The notes under the pieces: model-generated
Seen by the model: only the letters and a program-made list of their open reading frames with translations
Databases searched by the model: none
Told to the model about the DNA's origin: nothing
DNA from: Aquarana catesbeiana
Lineage: Eukaryota; Chordata; Amphibia; Anura; Ranidae
DNA length: 64,000 nucleotides
Direction of reading: 5' to 3'
NCBI RefSeq assembly: GCF_042186555.1
Contig: NC_133327.1
Span: forward strand, 327,534,300 to 327,598,299
Translations under genes and position numbers: made by a program
Shown: positions 48,293 through 60,245 of the stretch, one piece after another
Layout: every line of letters starts with the position of its first letter
Numbering within the stretch: the stretch's first letter is position 1

Positions 48293-48387
48293 ATTTTCTG
48301 ACTGCCTATCAATTTTATGAACACTGTGACTGGCTGCACTATTAAAGTGCTTTTAAAGACTCAAGGTTTTTTACCTTTATGCATTCT

Positions 48388-48960
48388 ATGCATTAGAGGT
48401 GCACCGGAATTTCAGCGGCCTAAACATATCAACCGAAAATGGTGTTTTAAGCATTTGGCCGAAAGAAGAAAAGGTTGCCGATAATGGCACCAAAAAGCTG
48501 GCGGTTCGCCCTGGGTGCCACACATTGCGGGGGTGCCACCTTGTCAGAGTCCTGCCCTCCTCCTCTCCTTGTGTGTGTCATGCAGAGCAGCCATCTCCCA
48601 CTGTGTTACGGAGCTTTGATCTGAAAAGTTTGGCAGCCCCTGTAACAAAGTCCTGCCTCCTAGACCGGGCTCCTGTGATACTGGCATACTGATCCAATGC
48701 CGGGAAATTGAATCAGTGTGACATGTATCATAGGAGCCAGTCTAGGAGGCGGGACTTTGTTACAGCAGCCGCCTGGACGGGCAATTAAAATCAAAGCTCC
48801 GTGACACAGTGGGAGATCGCTGCTGCATTTGATGGGAACTGGTATGCTGCATCTGATGGGCACTGGTAGGCTGCATCTGATAGGCACTGGTGAGGCTGCA
48901 TTTGATGGGCACTGGTAAGGGGGTCAAGCATCTAAACAGCTCATTAAATTGTTATCACCA
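48388..48960. mobile_element. hAT-like non-autonomous element, left end
   Basis: Opens TAGAGGTGCACCGGAATTTC, a terminus I associate with vertebrate hAT MITEs. An inverted repeat (48,640-48,672 versus 48,728-48,768, TAGACCGGGCTCCTGTGAT type) and four copies of TGATGGGCACTGGTAGGCTG (48,828-48,918) follow. No inverted right end found. Confidence 0.5.
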
Positions 48961-49590
48961 ACAAAAAAGGTAGTCCTTAAAAGCATTTTTGGGTCTCTGC
49001 ACTGTGAACATAGAGGGAAGGGGTACACAATAATATGTAGCCCATTGAGGGGGTGTGGCTTGCCAATGGCAGACTGTGGATAACTGCTCTGTCCGTGATC
49101 TGGCTCTCAGCACATTACACAGGGCTCCTAACAGGCTCCCTATGGGTGAGATCAGGAGAAAGAGAGCAGTAGAAGCCTCCGGCACCCTTCTCAGTCTGTT
49201 GGTTGGATCGGCACATCTTTGCTCATAGCTGCTGCTCAGTCTTGGCAGACATAACCATCATGGCGGCAGCCATGCGGCCTGTGTCCCTCTCCACAGTGCA
49301 TGGCATGACAGAGGCGCCCCGAACCGAACCTCCTCACAACTTCCACCTTTGTGACAATTGGAGCCTACTCTAGGGCAAAGAATATAGTTCTTTTTCTCAG
49401 ATCGTCATGAATCTTAAAGCAAACTCACTGATTACGTCCTTCCATACAACCCTGCTCTTTTTCTCCTACATGTCTTGCATATTTCCGAGAAAACGTAAAG
49501 AAATCAATTTTGTATTAGGGAGAGTTATTCCTGCGCTATCAGATATGGAAGCGGCTGAGGATGGAAAAGCTGCATGCGCCGATTAAGGTA
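48961..49590. other. No supported gene
   Basis: Includes CATCATGGCGGCAGCCATGC near 49,257, which looks like a LINE 5' region but gives no readable protein. Confidence 0.35.
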
Positions 49591-50585
49591 AACACCTGAC
49601 CTTTTGAATGAATGTGTAAATGGGTGGTGCTGCGCTAATCCTAAATATAAGAACCAGTGTGTCTTAGGTGATACATACCTTATATCACAAAAATTATAAA
49701 TAATAAAAATAAAATAAAATGATGGTATTAGTATTATGACCAATACAGTGACTAATAAAGAGTGGTGCGTATAGTATTCTGGATATAAATAGTATAGCAT
49801 AAAACGTGACAGAGATTAATAAAATAAAACACACTTGTTGATGGGTAGATAGCAGTGATAACAGAGCTGACTAAACATCAGTATCTGACAACAATCTCAA
49901 ATAAAGTGCATAATGATTGAAGCTGTGTGCATCCACAGCTCAAAGGTGACAATGTGTATAGTGCAAACAATAGGTTCAATGTGAAAACCTCTAAACAGTG
50001 AAGGAGTAGTTCGCTACTCTTTGCATAAAGTGCATAATGTGCAGAACTTCATCAAAAAAATGATACGATAAGTGTCCCAAAAATTGAAAAATTGAAAAAG
50101 AAAAAAAAGGATAAAAGCAATGGAAAAAATGAAAAAAACTTTCACAAGAAAAAAGAGTCCTTTAAATTTAAATATGTGACAGCAACGTCCTAGCATGCAC
50201 ACGTTGCAGTTAGAGTGCTAAGGTGAATACCATCAAGTGCTTCTTCGTGTGCAGACACTCAAGTGGGTAATGGCCCCTTACCTTAAGGTAATAGGGCAAA
50301 AGCATGTAACCAGGAGAGCTTTTGTAGCATCCACCTATGGGCTCCAGGGCGTCCCTCACCGACCTAGATCCTAGGATGGGGTTCCCTCAGATGTAGTGCG
50401 GGGGGGATGTAAAGGATGATAAGGCAGGAAGAAAGCCAATAGTGTAATCCCGTTTGGTAAATAATACTTCTTTTTATTCAAAATTATAGGTACTCACATT
50501 AAAATTTAAAAACAGCAGTTTAGATCCGACGAGCGGCGAGCTCGTATGCCTCTGATAGTGTGTGCAGCCTGTTCCGTCCCTACGC

Positions 50586-50615
50586 GTGACGTCACACCTC
50601 ACGTGACTTCATCAG
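50586..50615 (-). ncRNA. Hammerhead-ribozyme-like core, degenerate
   Basis: Minus strand: CTGATGA (50,615-50,609), stem GTCAC / GTGAC around GTGAGGT, then GTCAC at 50,590-50,586 where GAAAC is expected (two mismatches), followed by GCGTAGGGACGG. First core motif perfect, second mutated. Likely inactive. Confidence 0.55.
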
Positions 50616-51659
50616 GGGATGAATACAGGCTGAGAACGTGTCCTTAAGTAGTTTAATATTGGCCGGTATTGGGCAGCCATTTTCCCGGAGTCTAATGGGG
50701 GTTAATGCGGCGGCCATTTTTCAAGAGATTATACGCCGCTACTTCCGCTTAGGGTATCCGTCTATGTGAAGCATCAGCTGACTTGTAGGGCCAATAGGCG
50801 CTGTTCAACCAATTGTGATGCCTAGTACTGTCAGCAGAAGGAGGCGAATGCTGCCTCTAATATTCGGAGCCTGGCGGGGAAGAGCTGGATGGGGATTTTA
50901 GTAAATAAATAAATGAAACTAACTATGGGATGATTTAGACTGAATAATTACACAGTGATTGTGACTTACCAACATAATTAATAAAATCAACTACCGCCCT
51001 AGCTGTCAGGTATAACGGGCAAAGCTTGTATGTTGGTATAAGCAATGTATACCATTTTAAAACGGGGGAAGAGAAAAGCAGCAGACACTATTAGCACGCT
51101 TGGTGTACATAATATATAAAAATATGAAAATATATAAATATTTAAATATAAAACAGTATATGCTGATAGAAAAATATTTACCAAATGACATATGTTTAAA
51201 ACCTATTAAAAACAATACTAAAATATTAATCCATAAAAGTAAATGATTAATCATATGGATAAAAAGTGAAAAATATATTAAAATAAATAAAAAGTGAGCT
51301 CAAGTAATAGGTTACAGAAGGGACAAAAAAGAAAGGGCTGCAACAAGTGTGGATGATAATCCTATGGGGGCATTTTTAAATGCCTCCAGTCAGTTCAACC
51401 TCATTTTATGGGAATTTTTAAATAGGTGTACAGTGAGAACTTTGGCCTTTGCCCGGAGTCTCCAGCCATACAATATATGCAGGTTGTTTATCTAGTGGGT
51501 GGCAAATTGGGAGTCTGGGCATATAAGCCAGTGGGTGGCAAATTGGGAGTCTGGGCATATAAGCCATAACGGGTATTACATAGAATGAAACAGTCACAGT
51601 AAGTATATTTCTATAAAAATATAAAAATTAAATTTAAATTTTATTAAAAGTAGTTGTAA

Positions 51660-53366
51660 TTAAAAGTCACTCAGGAAACAGTTTAGGTCAAACTCAATGT
51701 TTAGACCACGGGGCCAAAAAGTGTCTAAGGTGAAGATCCATTTGGATTCCAGTTTACTTAGGGTTCTCACCTTGTGGCCACCCCACCAATGTTTGATATA
51801 TGGGGTGATGCCCCAGAAACTCAGATGGGTGGGATCTTTATTGTGGCAGGTTAAGAAATGTTTGGACACACAGTGTTTATCATAGCCGTTAAGGATATTT
51901 TTAACGTGTTCCTTAATGCGAACTCTCAGGGGTCTTTTTGTGCGGCCTACATACTGAAGGCCGCAGCTACATTCCAGTGCGTATACTGCCCCCTCGGTGT
52001 TACAACAAATGAAATCTTTAATTTCATGATTCTCTCCTGTACTAGTTGAAGTGAAGTTAAACACTTTCTTATTTGGACGTTTAGTCCTTAAGCAGGCGAA
52101 ACACCTTTTACACGGAAAAAATCCGTTACCGGTAAAAAAAAAAAACAGTTTTTTGGGTGGGTCTACAACATTTTTTACTACTATGTCCCTAACCATGGGT
52201 GCCCTTTTGTATATAAATTTCGTTTTTTTAGGGAGAATATCTTGTAGTTGCTTATCTGCCAGTAGGATATGCCAATGGTTCTTGATTATCCTTTCAATTT
52301 TTTTATATTGCACATTGAAATCCAGGATAAACGGTATTCCCTCAACTGTATTTTTCTGTTGTTTAATTTTTTCTTCAATCAGTTGATTCCGATCGAGTTT
52401 AGAAACTTCAGCAATTTTGGTCTTAATAAATTTACGATCGTAGCCTTTTGACATAAACCTCTCACCTAATTTTTCTGCTTGTTCGAAATATGCATCTATT
52501 TTGGTACAGTTTCTTTTTATCCGCATCAATTGTTCTTTTGGGATATTAAAAATCCAGTTTTGGTGGTGACAACTTGTGGTTGGGAGGTATCTGTTCCTAT
52601 CAACTCCTTTAAAATGCGTCTTTGTGCTGAATATGGATTCATTTAGTGAAATCTCTAAGTCTAGGAAGTTGATTTTTTCTGTACTGATATCCCAAGTTAA
52701 TGAAATATTTCTATCATTATTGTTAAGTTTCAGAAGGAATTCAGTTAGGTCCCTTTCTTCTCCATTCCACAGTATAAAAATGTCATCGATATATCTTTTG
52801 TATATGACAAGCTGACTTGGGCGATCACCAAAAACATTGTATTCTTCCCACTGTGCCATGAATAGGCCGGCTATACTTGGGGCGAACCTAGCACCCATGG
52901 CCACTCCGGTCTGCTGGTGGTAGTAGGACTTATCGTACCAAAAATAATTGTTTTTGAGGCTGAATTCTAAACACTTAATCAGGAACTTCCTCTGTATGCA
53001 TGGGAGTTCAGTATATTTTCTTAAACCCCATTTTGCTGCTTCGCACGCCTTATGGTGGGGAATAATTGTATACAAGGCCGACACATCAGCAGTGGCCATA
53101 ATTCATGATTTTTCTTCTCCCTGGATGCTCTCAATGACTCGTAGCATCTCTTTGCTGTCTTTCAGGTATGCTTCTGTTTTCTGGACCACCGGCTGTAAGA
53201 AAACATCTATATACTGGCCCATCCTCGATGTTATTGATTCAATGCCATTGACTATTGGCCTAGGGGGTGGGTCAGTTCTATTTTTATGTATTTTAGGTAC
53301 TGAGTAAATAATTGGCCACCTCTTTAATGCTGCCAAATAGTGTTTTGTACTGCGGTGGAGAGACAC
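51660..53366 (-). pseudogene. Penelope-like RT with GIY-YIG endonuclease
   Basis: Penelope-like elements copy themselves by target-primed reverse transcription using a GIY-YIG nuclease. N-terminal part (53,366-53,103): IYSVPKIHK, the PLE-specific RT motif. After TGA at 53,105-53,103 the same frame continues for 479 residues: TADVSALYT (RT motif A), GVAMGARFAPSIAG (B), YIDDIF at residues 103-106 after the stop (C, catalytic Asp pair present), a basic linker, a CKRCFAC Cys motif near 310, and GIY-YIG as AVYALECSCGLQYVGRT near residue 370 with RIKEH after it. Only the one in-frame stop is seen across 1.7 kb, so decay is recent. The ORF lacks the N-terminal extension expected of a full protein. 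Confidence 0.88.
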
Positions 53367-53394
53367 ATGCCTTCCCTCTATCTCGGTCTGGCTT

Positions 53395-54110
53395 TTGAAA
53401 GTTTAGGAAGTGGACAAGATGGAAAACCAGCTACTTTCTGCTCAAAACAGACATGAGGCTTACTACAAAACTTTGGTCCATGGGAACATGTTTACATACT
53501 CGGAAGAGGGGAAGGCCCCCTTTGCATCCTGCACGCACTGAGACACTGTATACTAATGCCCCTCCCTAGGGGTCCTCCACCCCTCCCCCGGCAACTCCCC
53601 CCTTTTTTTCTGCCAACTCACACTGTCCCCCTCCCCTAACTATATTCTCTCCCACTCCTTCTCCTTTCCGTGTGTGTATCCCCTCTGCCCTGTCCTTACC
53701 TTATCCCTACCTTCTCTCCTGATTCACTGAGAAAAACTGCTATATCCTTTGCATTCATAGTAGCGGCTTGATCTAGTTTAGAGGCTTCCTACCTAAGGGA
53801 TGTTACCCAATCAACTGTTCAATTTGCAAAGCTACATTTCCAAGACAATAACCCCCCCCCCCTTATTCAATAGGAAGCGTTGAAATATGTCCTGCGAGGG
53901 GCACTCAATTCCCATGAGGCATGTCTCAAGAAGGAATCTTTAAATGAAAAGGTATCCTTATGCCACCTCATTGCCATCCTGGAACTAGATAAAAACTCAA
54001 ACAGAACAAGAAGTGCAGCTCAAACAAACTGCAACTGCCCCAACCTATAACTGGCCTTAACACCAAGGAGCACATGGAAGAGCGATGCATGTCAAACAAA
54101 AACAAAGAAA
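53395..54110 (+). pseudogene. Possible L1-type LINE fragment
   Basis: Broken frames give WETLKYVLRG-like and NSHEACLKKE phrases around 53,880-53,930, reminiscent of the segment between endonuclease and RT in L1 ORF2. CT-rich sequence (53,560-53,700) separates parts. Weak. Confidence 0.3.
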
Positions 54111-55595
54111 AATTCCCAGCTCAACTTACCAGCCATCCTGCAAACAACTGAATTGTCCTGGCCAATAGTTCATGTTAAAAACAAGGGTTTAGTTAGCACA
54201 CATTTTCAAATACATGCGTAAGTTGCAAAGGCCACAACAAGGCACCCCAGTATTATCTGCAGTCCTAGCTCTATACATTAGAGTACAGCTGCCCTTTCTC
54301 CTTCCCTCCTAAATTACACCACAGCTGCAGGGGGTGCTGGGAACTGCAGTCGGGAAGATGATTTGGGGCTACAAACTACAGGCACCACAAGGATACCTTG
54401 ATAAGGGATTAAAGCAGTGGAGGTATCCCAGATTTTGAGCTCGAGGTCTGGGCAGAGTAGTACTGGGACCCAGAGTGTGCAGACCCTTGGTTTGTGGAGT
54501 CTGTGCCTAGCATCAGGAAGACTGACCCTGTGTACAGAGCAGAGTACAAGGATTGAGCCATTAAAGGGTATTTTGGTTGTGCAGGACCAGAGCAGTGCAG
54601 ATCCATGAGCGGAATGTCTACACTTGAGTGCTGGGACTGAGCCTTCAGATGATCAGAGTCCCCCCAAGCAAATCCAGATATGAGCTGATCATTGGATAGC
54701 GGGACCGTTGTTGCAGTATTGTTGGAACTGGTGAAAGGGCATTGCTGCCATTATTCTACCACTGCTAGCAGAGACTGAGCATATAGAGACTGGTCATTTA
54801 ACTAGCAGCCCTACCAACTGCATGCTGTCTCTGTACGTATGTGCAGCACAGAAAGGACTGGGTCCCATTGTTAGCTGGCAGAAGAGTTAGGACAAAGGAC
54901 TTTCCTCTCAGATAGCTGTTCTATAAGAAATTTTTTTTGTCGTCCAGAGTTAAATGTATCTCTTTAGGGAGGTCTGGGTCTTAATGTAGCAATTCGTACA
55001 GAGTACACTCTAAGCAATATAGCCTACTGTTCACAGGAAAGTTATTGCAGTGTTGATCACCATAGTTGTTACTGTTATTTATGCCATTGTGTGTTGCTGA
55101 TTTATAGATTATCAGGTATAGAACTCCATTCTAACCTGCTATAACTTAGTGAATTTTGCAGAAAAAAATGTGCATTTATTATTTTTTTCTGTAGGACCCT
55201 GGAAAGCATTGCACCCGTGATCAGTGGATCAGAGGAACAATGTTTGGCTTCTGCAGACAAGCCCTACAGCTTTCAGCCTGAACCTCCAAACGGGCTGTCT
55301 TTTATATTGCAGGACTTATGAATGAACTTCAAGGGGAGTCTGGGCATTTGGGCACTCACTTTGTATGCCTTGCATATATACGTTGATTTATTGATTTTTC
55401 ATGTAGCACATGTTGTGCATCTTTATCATATGTGTATTTTATTCTATACTATTAAAGAATATATTTTTTATATACATTTGTGAGTGGGTGGTCCATTCAA
55501 AGTCCCAATTTAGGGGGTTATTACCTTTGTTTCTAGATAAAAACTCTGTCTCGAAAGAATCACTTCTCTGATTGTCCAATGTGTGTACGCAACTG
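54111..55595. other. No gene recognised
   Basis: A GC-richer part (54,300-54,900) resembles a retroelement leader, and an AT-rich part ends with TTAAAGAATATATTTTTTAT near 55,450. No protein motif, no ends. Confidence 0.35.
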
Positions 55596-55829
55596 CAATA
55601 GCTACATAGTTACATAGTTAGTCAGGTTGAAAAAAGACACAAGTCCATCTAGTTCAACCAATCATGCAATCCCATATACACAATCCTACACCCACAGTTG
55701 ATCCAGAGGAAGGCGTAAAACCCCAGCAAAGCATGATCCAATTTGGTACAGCAGGGGCAAAAAATTCCTTTCTGATCCCCCGAGAAGTAATCGGATATTC
55801 CCTGAATCAGCTTTACCTGTAAATGATAG
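55596..55829 (-). mobile_element. CR1-like LINE, 3' part, left of nested LTR element
   Basis: Starts with the tail TACATAGTTACATAGTTAG and matches the 3' end of the LINE copy at 57,733. It breaks off where the LTR element begins and resumes at 59,242. Confidence 0.75.
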
Positions 55830-56421
55830 TGTGATGGGAGTCACTTTGGGCAGGGGGTCAGTGGAACCCCGAATCCCTTGGGGGGGTTTGGAAACCCTTG
55901 TTTCAGCTTCCCATGCACCTCCTATGTCTAAGTCACCTTCTTTCTCTAATAGGGGCACAGGGTGACCAGAAAATCCAGTCTGATCTGTACTAATCAAACT
56001 CACTGTACAACCACACTTAAATGTTGTGTATATATATATATATATATATTCTTTTGTGTCTGTCTGCCTTGGGAGAAAAGTATATTATGGATGTATGTCT
56101 ATGTGGAGGGGGAGGGGAATTCCTCCAGCAGCCCCTTCCTGCTGATTCGACTGTTTACTGATGAGAAGTTTGAATACACCTGACCTTTGTGTCTATTGTT
56201 ATTGGACAGTTTACCCCGCCCTAAATGCAAAGTGAGGGATTGTTCCTGAGTGTTACCTCTCTGTACATGTGTTTCAATAAACAGTTTGTATTGAGCAACC
56301 AAATGAGTACTGCCTTTTTATTGGTTGTCAGCGGTTTGGAATATCTGATATCTTTATTCAGACTGGGAGGAAGTGGTACATGAGGAAAGCACTCAAGCGA
56401 AGTGTGGGACATTTTGTTACA
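55830..56421 (+). repeat. 5' LTR of nested element
   Basis: Begins TGTGATGGG and ends TTTTGTTACA. Polyadenylation-type AATAAA at about 56,276. Contains a short TA run at 56,028-56,049. Followed by TTGGTGGCAAGCAGTGGGAT, the likely primer-binding site. Confidence 0.65.
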
Positions 56422-56521
56422 TTGGTGGCAAGCAGTGGGATGCTTCCTGCAGTCTGGGACATCCGAACCTCCACCTGGATCCAAGATCAGGATAGCAGAC
56501 TTTGGTCACCCCAGCGGAGAT

Positions 56522-57733
56522 ATGGATCTGGCATCAGAGCCCAGGGCTGCTGCGGATCGTCCTTTCAGCATACTCTAGGACTGTGTCTGCCAATGAATAC
56601 CTGGAGCTCAGGCAGCAGATTTGATAGTACTCTGGATTGAAGCCCTGCAGGTTGCTGGTATACAACAGGGCAAGTGCTTTGCAACCCCAGAGCAATGGGC
56701 CAGTGACCAGTGGGCATTACGGATGGCATTGCTGGGAGAGCAGCCCCAGGAGCAATGGGTGACTGAGTTGGACAGGCTGGTCCAGCAGGAGATAGAGCTG
56801 GACAATCGGGAACAGGCTCTACAATGGCACACAGAGCAGGGATATTTAGGTGCAACAACAGAATCCTCTCCAGAGGTATATGACTTTGACGGCCCTGGAT
56901 TGCTGTGGGAGAGCCTTAAAGATCGTTTTGTGTTTGGTGATGAAGGGGAACCTACCCTTGAGGACCTGCGAGAATACAGAGAGGCTATGCTCGGTCTTGC
57001 AGGGGTCTCAGAGCATAAACCTGATCTGGACTATTTGCTACGTAAGGAACAGTATCTGGAAAGGGCATACAGGAAACTGCTAGAACACGTTCAGCATCAT
57101 GCCAGAGAATCAGCAGTGGAAACTTTGTAGATTTCCGTCTCCAAAGCTGAAGTGCCAACAACAGGGCAGAGCTCTGCTAACCTCTGCCTAGAAAAAACAA
57201 CAGCTTCAGCGTCCCAGAGAGAAGAGGCAGTCAGCCTTTCTCCCACAATACTGACAGAGACATGGGATTTTCTGCCAGCAACATCTGTGAAGTTACCAGA
57301 AACTTCTGCAGCTGAAGCGCTGACAACTGGACAGAGGGTCCAAGACCTCTGCCCTACACTTGTGGCAGTTCCAGAGGCCCAGGGTGAGAAGGTGGTGGTC
57401 TTTGCTCCCCAGCAGGGATCCGTGCACCTGAGAGACAGCATTAGAGACATTTCATCCCAGCAGCCATATAAGGGTAAGGGAGGTGAAGCAGCTGGCTTCC
57501 CTTCCCAGCAGCAGATGGCACCCCAGAATGATGCCAGCAACCCAGCAGAAGGGCCTTCAACAGGGCCGAGTGCTGCTAGCCTCTTCCCTCTACTAACAAA
57601 AGATACGGTCTCCATCTGTATACCTCAGGGATGCTGGGCAGTCGGCCCAGATCCCCAACAGCACGATGAAGTGAACCCAGCCACCATGTCTTCTCTCCAG
57701 CGGCTAAAAGGACTCCAGGGAGAAGGGCCAGTC
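56522..57733 (+). pseudogene. Gag-like pseudogene of nested LTR element
   Basis: One frame from an ATG at 56,522 (MDLASEPRAAADRP) is broken by two early stops and a TAG at 57,128-57,130, then continues to the LINE insertion at 57,733. The middle (EQWASDQWALRMALL ... YDFDGPGLLWESLKDRF) is an acidic, helical region I associate with Gag-like ORFs of frog LTR elements. The second half is Thr/Ser/Pro-rich. No zinc knuckle visible. Confidence 0.55.
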
Positions 57734-58490
57734 TGTTACATAGTTACATAGTTACATAGTTACATAGTTAGTCAGGTTGAAAAAAGACACAAGTCCATCC
57801 AGTCCAACCATAAAAAAACAAAAAAAAACAAAAAACAATATACCCAATACTATACCCACAGTTGATCCAGAGGAAGGCAAAAAACCCCAGCAGAGCATGC
57901 TCCAATTTGCTACAGCAGGGGAAAAAATTCCTTCCTGATCCCAGAGAGGCAATCGGATTATCCCTGGATCAACTTTACCTATAAATGTCAGTACCCAGTT
58001 ATATTATGTACATTTAGGAAAGTATCCAGGCCTTTCTTAAAGCAATCTACTGAGCTGGCCAGAACCACCTCTGGAGGGAGTCTATTCCACATTTTCACAG
58101 CTCTTACTGTGAAGAAACCTTTCCGTATTTGGAGATGAAATCTCTTTTCCTCCAGTCGTAAAGAGTGCCCCCTTGTCCTCTGTGTTGACCGTAAAGTGAA
58201 TAACTCAACACCAAGTTCACTATATGGACCCCTTATATATTTAAACATGTTGATCATATCCCCCCTTATTCTCCTCTTCTCAAGAGTGAACAAATTCAGT
58301 TCCTCTAATCTTTCCTCATAGCTGAGCTCCCCCATGCCTCTTATCAGTTTGGTTGCCCTTCTCTGCACTTTCTCCAGTTCCCCGATATCCTTTTTGAGAA
58401 CTGGTGCCCAAAACTGAACGGCATATTCCAGATGAGGTCTTACTAATGATTTGAACAGGGGCAAAATGATATCTCTCTCTCTGGAGTCTG
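57733..58490 (-). pseudogene. CR1-like LINE RT C-terminus, insertion in LTR element
   Basis: The minus strand reads 158 residues: LVRPHLEYAVQFWAPVLKKD, VQRRATKLIRGM, ELNLFTLEKRRIRGDMI, MWNRLPPEVV. This is the conserved RT C-terminal region of CR1/L2-group LINEs, open to the end. The 3' end carries (TACATAGT)n. Heavily 5'-truncated, as is usual for LINE insertions. Confidence 0.85.
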
Positions 58491-58661
58491 CACTTCTTCC
58501 CAGAGGTGGGTATGTTCTCTGACAGAAACAGAGGTTGGGAGGTTGGTTGGGTGAGTAATGCTATGTTTGGGACAATTTATTTGGGGAATTGTGTGGATAC
58601 CGGCATTGGGGGACTGGAACTACTGACCAACTTCGGAGTGAACCCATCAGGGTTCTCCTCC

Positions 58662-58806
58662 TGTGTTAGTCTGCTGTTAGTTTCAGCTCACCATGCACCT
58701 CCTATGTCTAAGTCAGCCTATTGTCTCTAATAGGGGCACAGGGTGACCCGGGAAATTCAGTCTGATCTGTACTAATTGGACTCACTGTACAACCACACTG
58801 AAATGT

Positions 58807-58872
<66 letters not shown>

Positions 58873-59241
58873 TGTATATTATCTCATTTTGTTGTGTACT
58901 CTTTGCTGGGTCATTTGGGGTGTTGACTGCTGATAAGACTGTTTACTGATAAGAAGTTTGAATACACCTGACCTGTGTGTATATTGTTATTGGACAGTTT
59001 ACCCCGCCCTAAATGCAAAGGGAGGGGGAGAGGTTCTCACCCTGGGTCTCTGAGTGTTACTTCTCTGTACATGTGTTCCAATAAACAGTTTATGTTGAGC
59101 AACCCAACAAGTACTGCCTTGTTATTGGTTGTCAGCGGTTTGGAATATCTGATATATATCTATATATATCTATATTCAGACTGGGAGGAAGTAGTACATG
59201 ACGAAATCACTCAAGTGGAGTGTGGGACGTTTTTCGTTACA
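58662..59241 (+). repeat. 3' LTR of nested element
   Basis: Carries a longer TA microsatellite (58,811-58,867) than the 5' LTR and about ten percent other differences by eye, so this element is older than the one at 1257. Confidence 0.65.
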
Positions 59242-59795
59242 GTTCCCAGTTATATTATGTACATTTAAGAAGGAATCCAGGCCTTTTTTAAAGCAATCTA
59301 CTGAGCTGGACAGAACCAGCTCTTGAGGTGTCTATTCCACATTTTCACAGATCTTACTGTGAAGAAACCTTTCTGTATTTGGAGATGAAATCTCTTTTTC
59401 TCTAGACATAAAGAGTGTGCCCTTGTCCTATGTGATGACCTTAAAGTGAATAACTTAACACCAAGTTCACTATATGGACCACTTATGTATTTGTACATGT
59501 TGATCATATCCCCCTTAATCTCCTATTCTCAAGAGAGAATACATTCAGTTCCTCTAATCTATCCTCATAGCTGAGCTTCTCCATGCCTCTTATCAGTTTA
59601 GTTGCCCTTCTCTGCTCTTTCTGCAATTCCCTGATATCCTTTTTGAGAACTGGTGCCCAAAACTGGACTGCATATTTCAGATGAGGTCTTACTAATGATT
59701 CGTACAGGTGCAAAATTATCTCTTTTTCCCTGGATTCTATACCTCTCTTAATACGGACTTTGCTTGCTGCTATAACGTCACCCGCGTGTGCCAAA
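59242..59795 (-). pseudogene. CR1-like LINE, upstream part, right of nested LTR element
   Basis: Continues the LINE interrupted at 55,829: the minus strand gives SLVRPHLKYAVQFWAPVLKKD and RRATKLIRGM, with a frameshift near 59,505 and a stop near 59,315. It joins unrelated L1-like sequence at 59,795. Confidence 0.75.
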
Positions 59796-60245
59796 CTTCA
59801 TACACTCTAGATAAGTGTGTCACCTGGATGGCTTGTAAACTACATCAACGGGCCATCTCCAATCTTATTCCAACTATTCATACAGCCACTAATTCCCTCT
59901 CCCATAAGCTCAGTGAAATCTCTTCTACCTTTCATAAATTCTATTCAGCGTTTTACAATATGAAGGGGAAATATGTGGATCTTGGTCATAACCAACTCCT
60001 AGCCCAAATTAAGACTTATGTTGATGCAACAGCTCTTCCTACTCTATCCCCCAACATAGTAGTAACATTGGACTCACCGTTTTCTTATGATGAATAACCA
60101 ATAAGATCTCGGGTCTGGACTATTTGACTCCTGCTTAAAGTCTTTAATTCTGTATCACCAAATTGCCCTTTCTCCCCTCAAATGTTGGAGGGCCAGATCA
60201 TCCTTTTTCCTAAGCCTGGCAAGGGCTTGACAAATTGTGGGAGCT
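59796..60245 (+). pseudogene. L1-type LINE ORF2 fragment
   Basis: ACKLHQRAISNLIPTIH through FSYDE, then a stop, then PFSPQMLEG and ILFPKPGKGLTNCGS: the start of the L1-type RT (usual form LIPKPGKD...NYRPISL). Truncated at both ends. Confidence 0.65.

Larger units (their letters stand above)
49590..53390 (-). mobile_element. Penelope-like element, 5'-truncated
   Basis: Minus strand. The RT/GIY-YIG ORF (53,366-51,660) is followed by about 1 kb of AT-rich 3' sequence with a 36-bp tandem pair (51,495-51,566, GTGGGTGGCAAATTGGGAGT), then the hammerhead-like segment at 50,571-50,620 and further AT-rich tail to about 49,590. The N-terminal coding part before the KIHK motif is incomplete. Confidence 0.8.
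55830..59241 (+). mobile_element. LTR retroelement nested in a LINE
   Basis: The LTRs (55,830-56,421 and about 58,662-59,241) share TGCACCTCCTATGTCTAAGT, CACCCCGCCCTAAATGC-type phrases, AATAAACAGTTT and a TTACA end. The interior has a gag-like pseudogene and is interrupted by another LINE copy. Left ends of the two LTRs differ before about 55,905. RT and integrase were not found. Confidence 0.75.

Noticed and set aside
51697..53307. Plus-strand ORFs opposite the Penelope-like gene
   Set aside because: Antisense shadows of the minus-strand RT/GIY-YIG frame.
56965..57615. Minus-strand 172-codon ORF
   Set aside because: Shadow of the gag-like frame of the nested LTR element.
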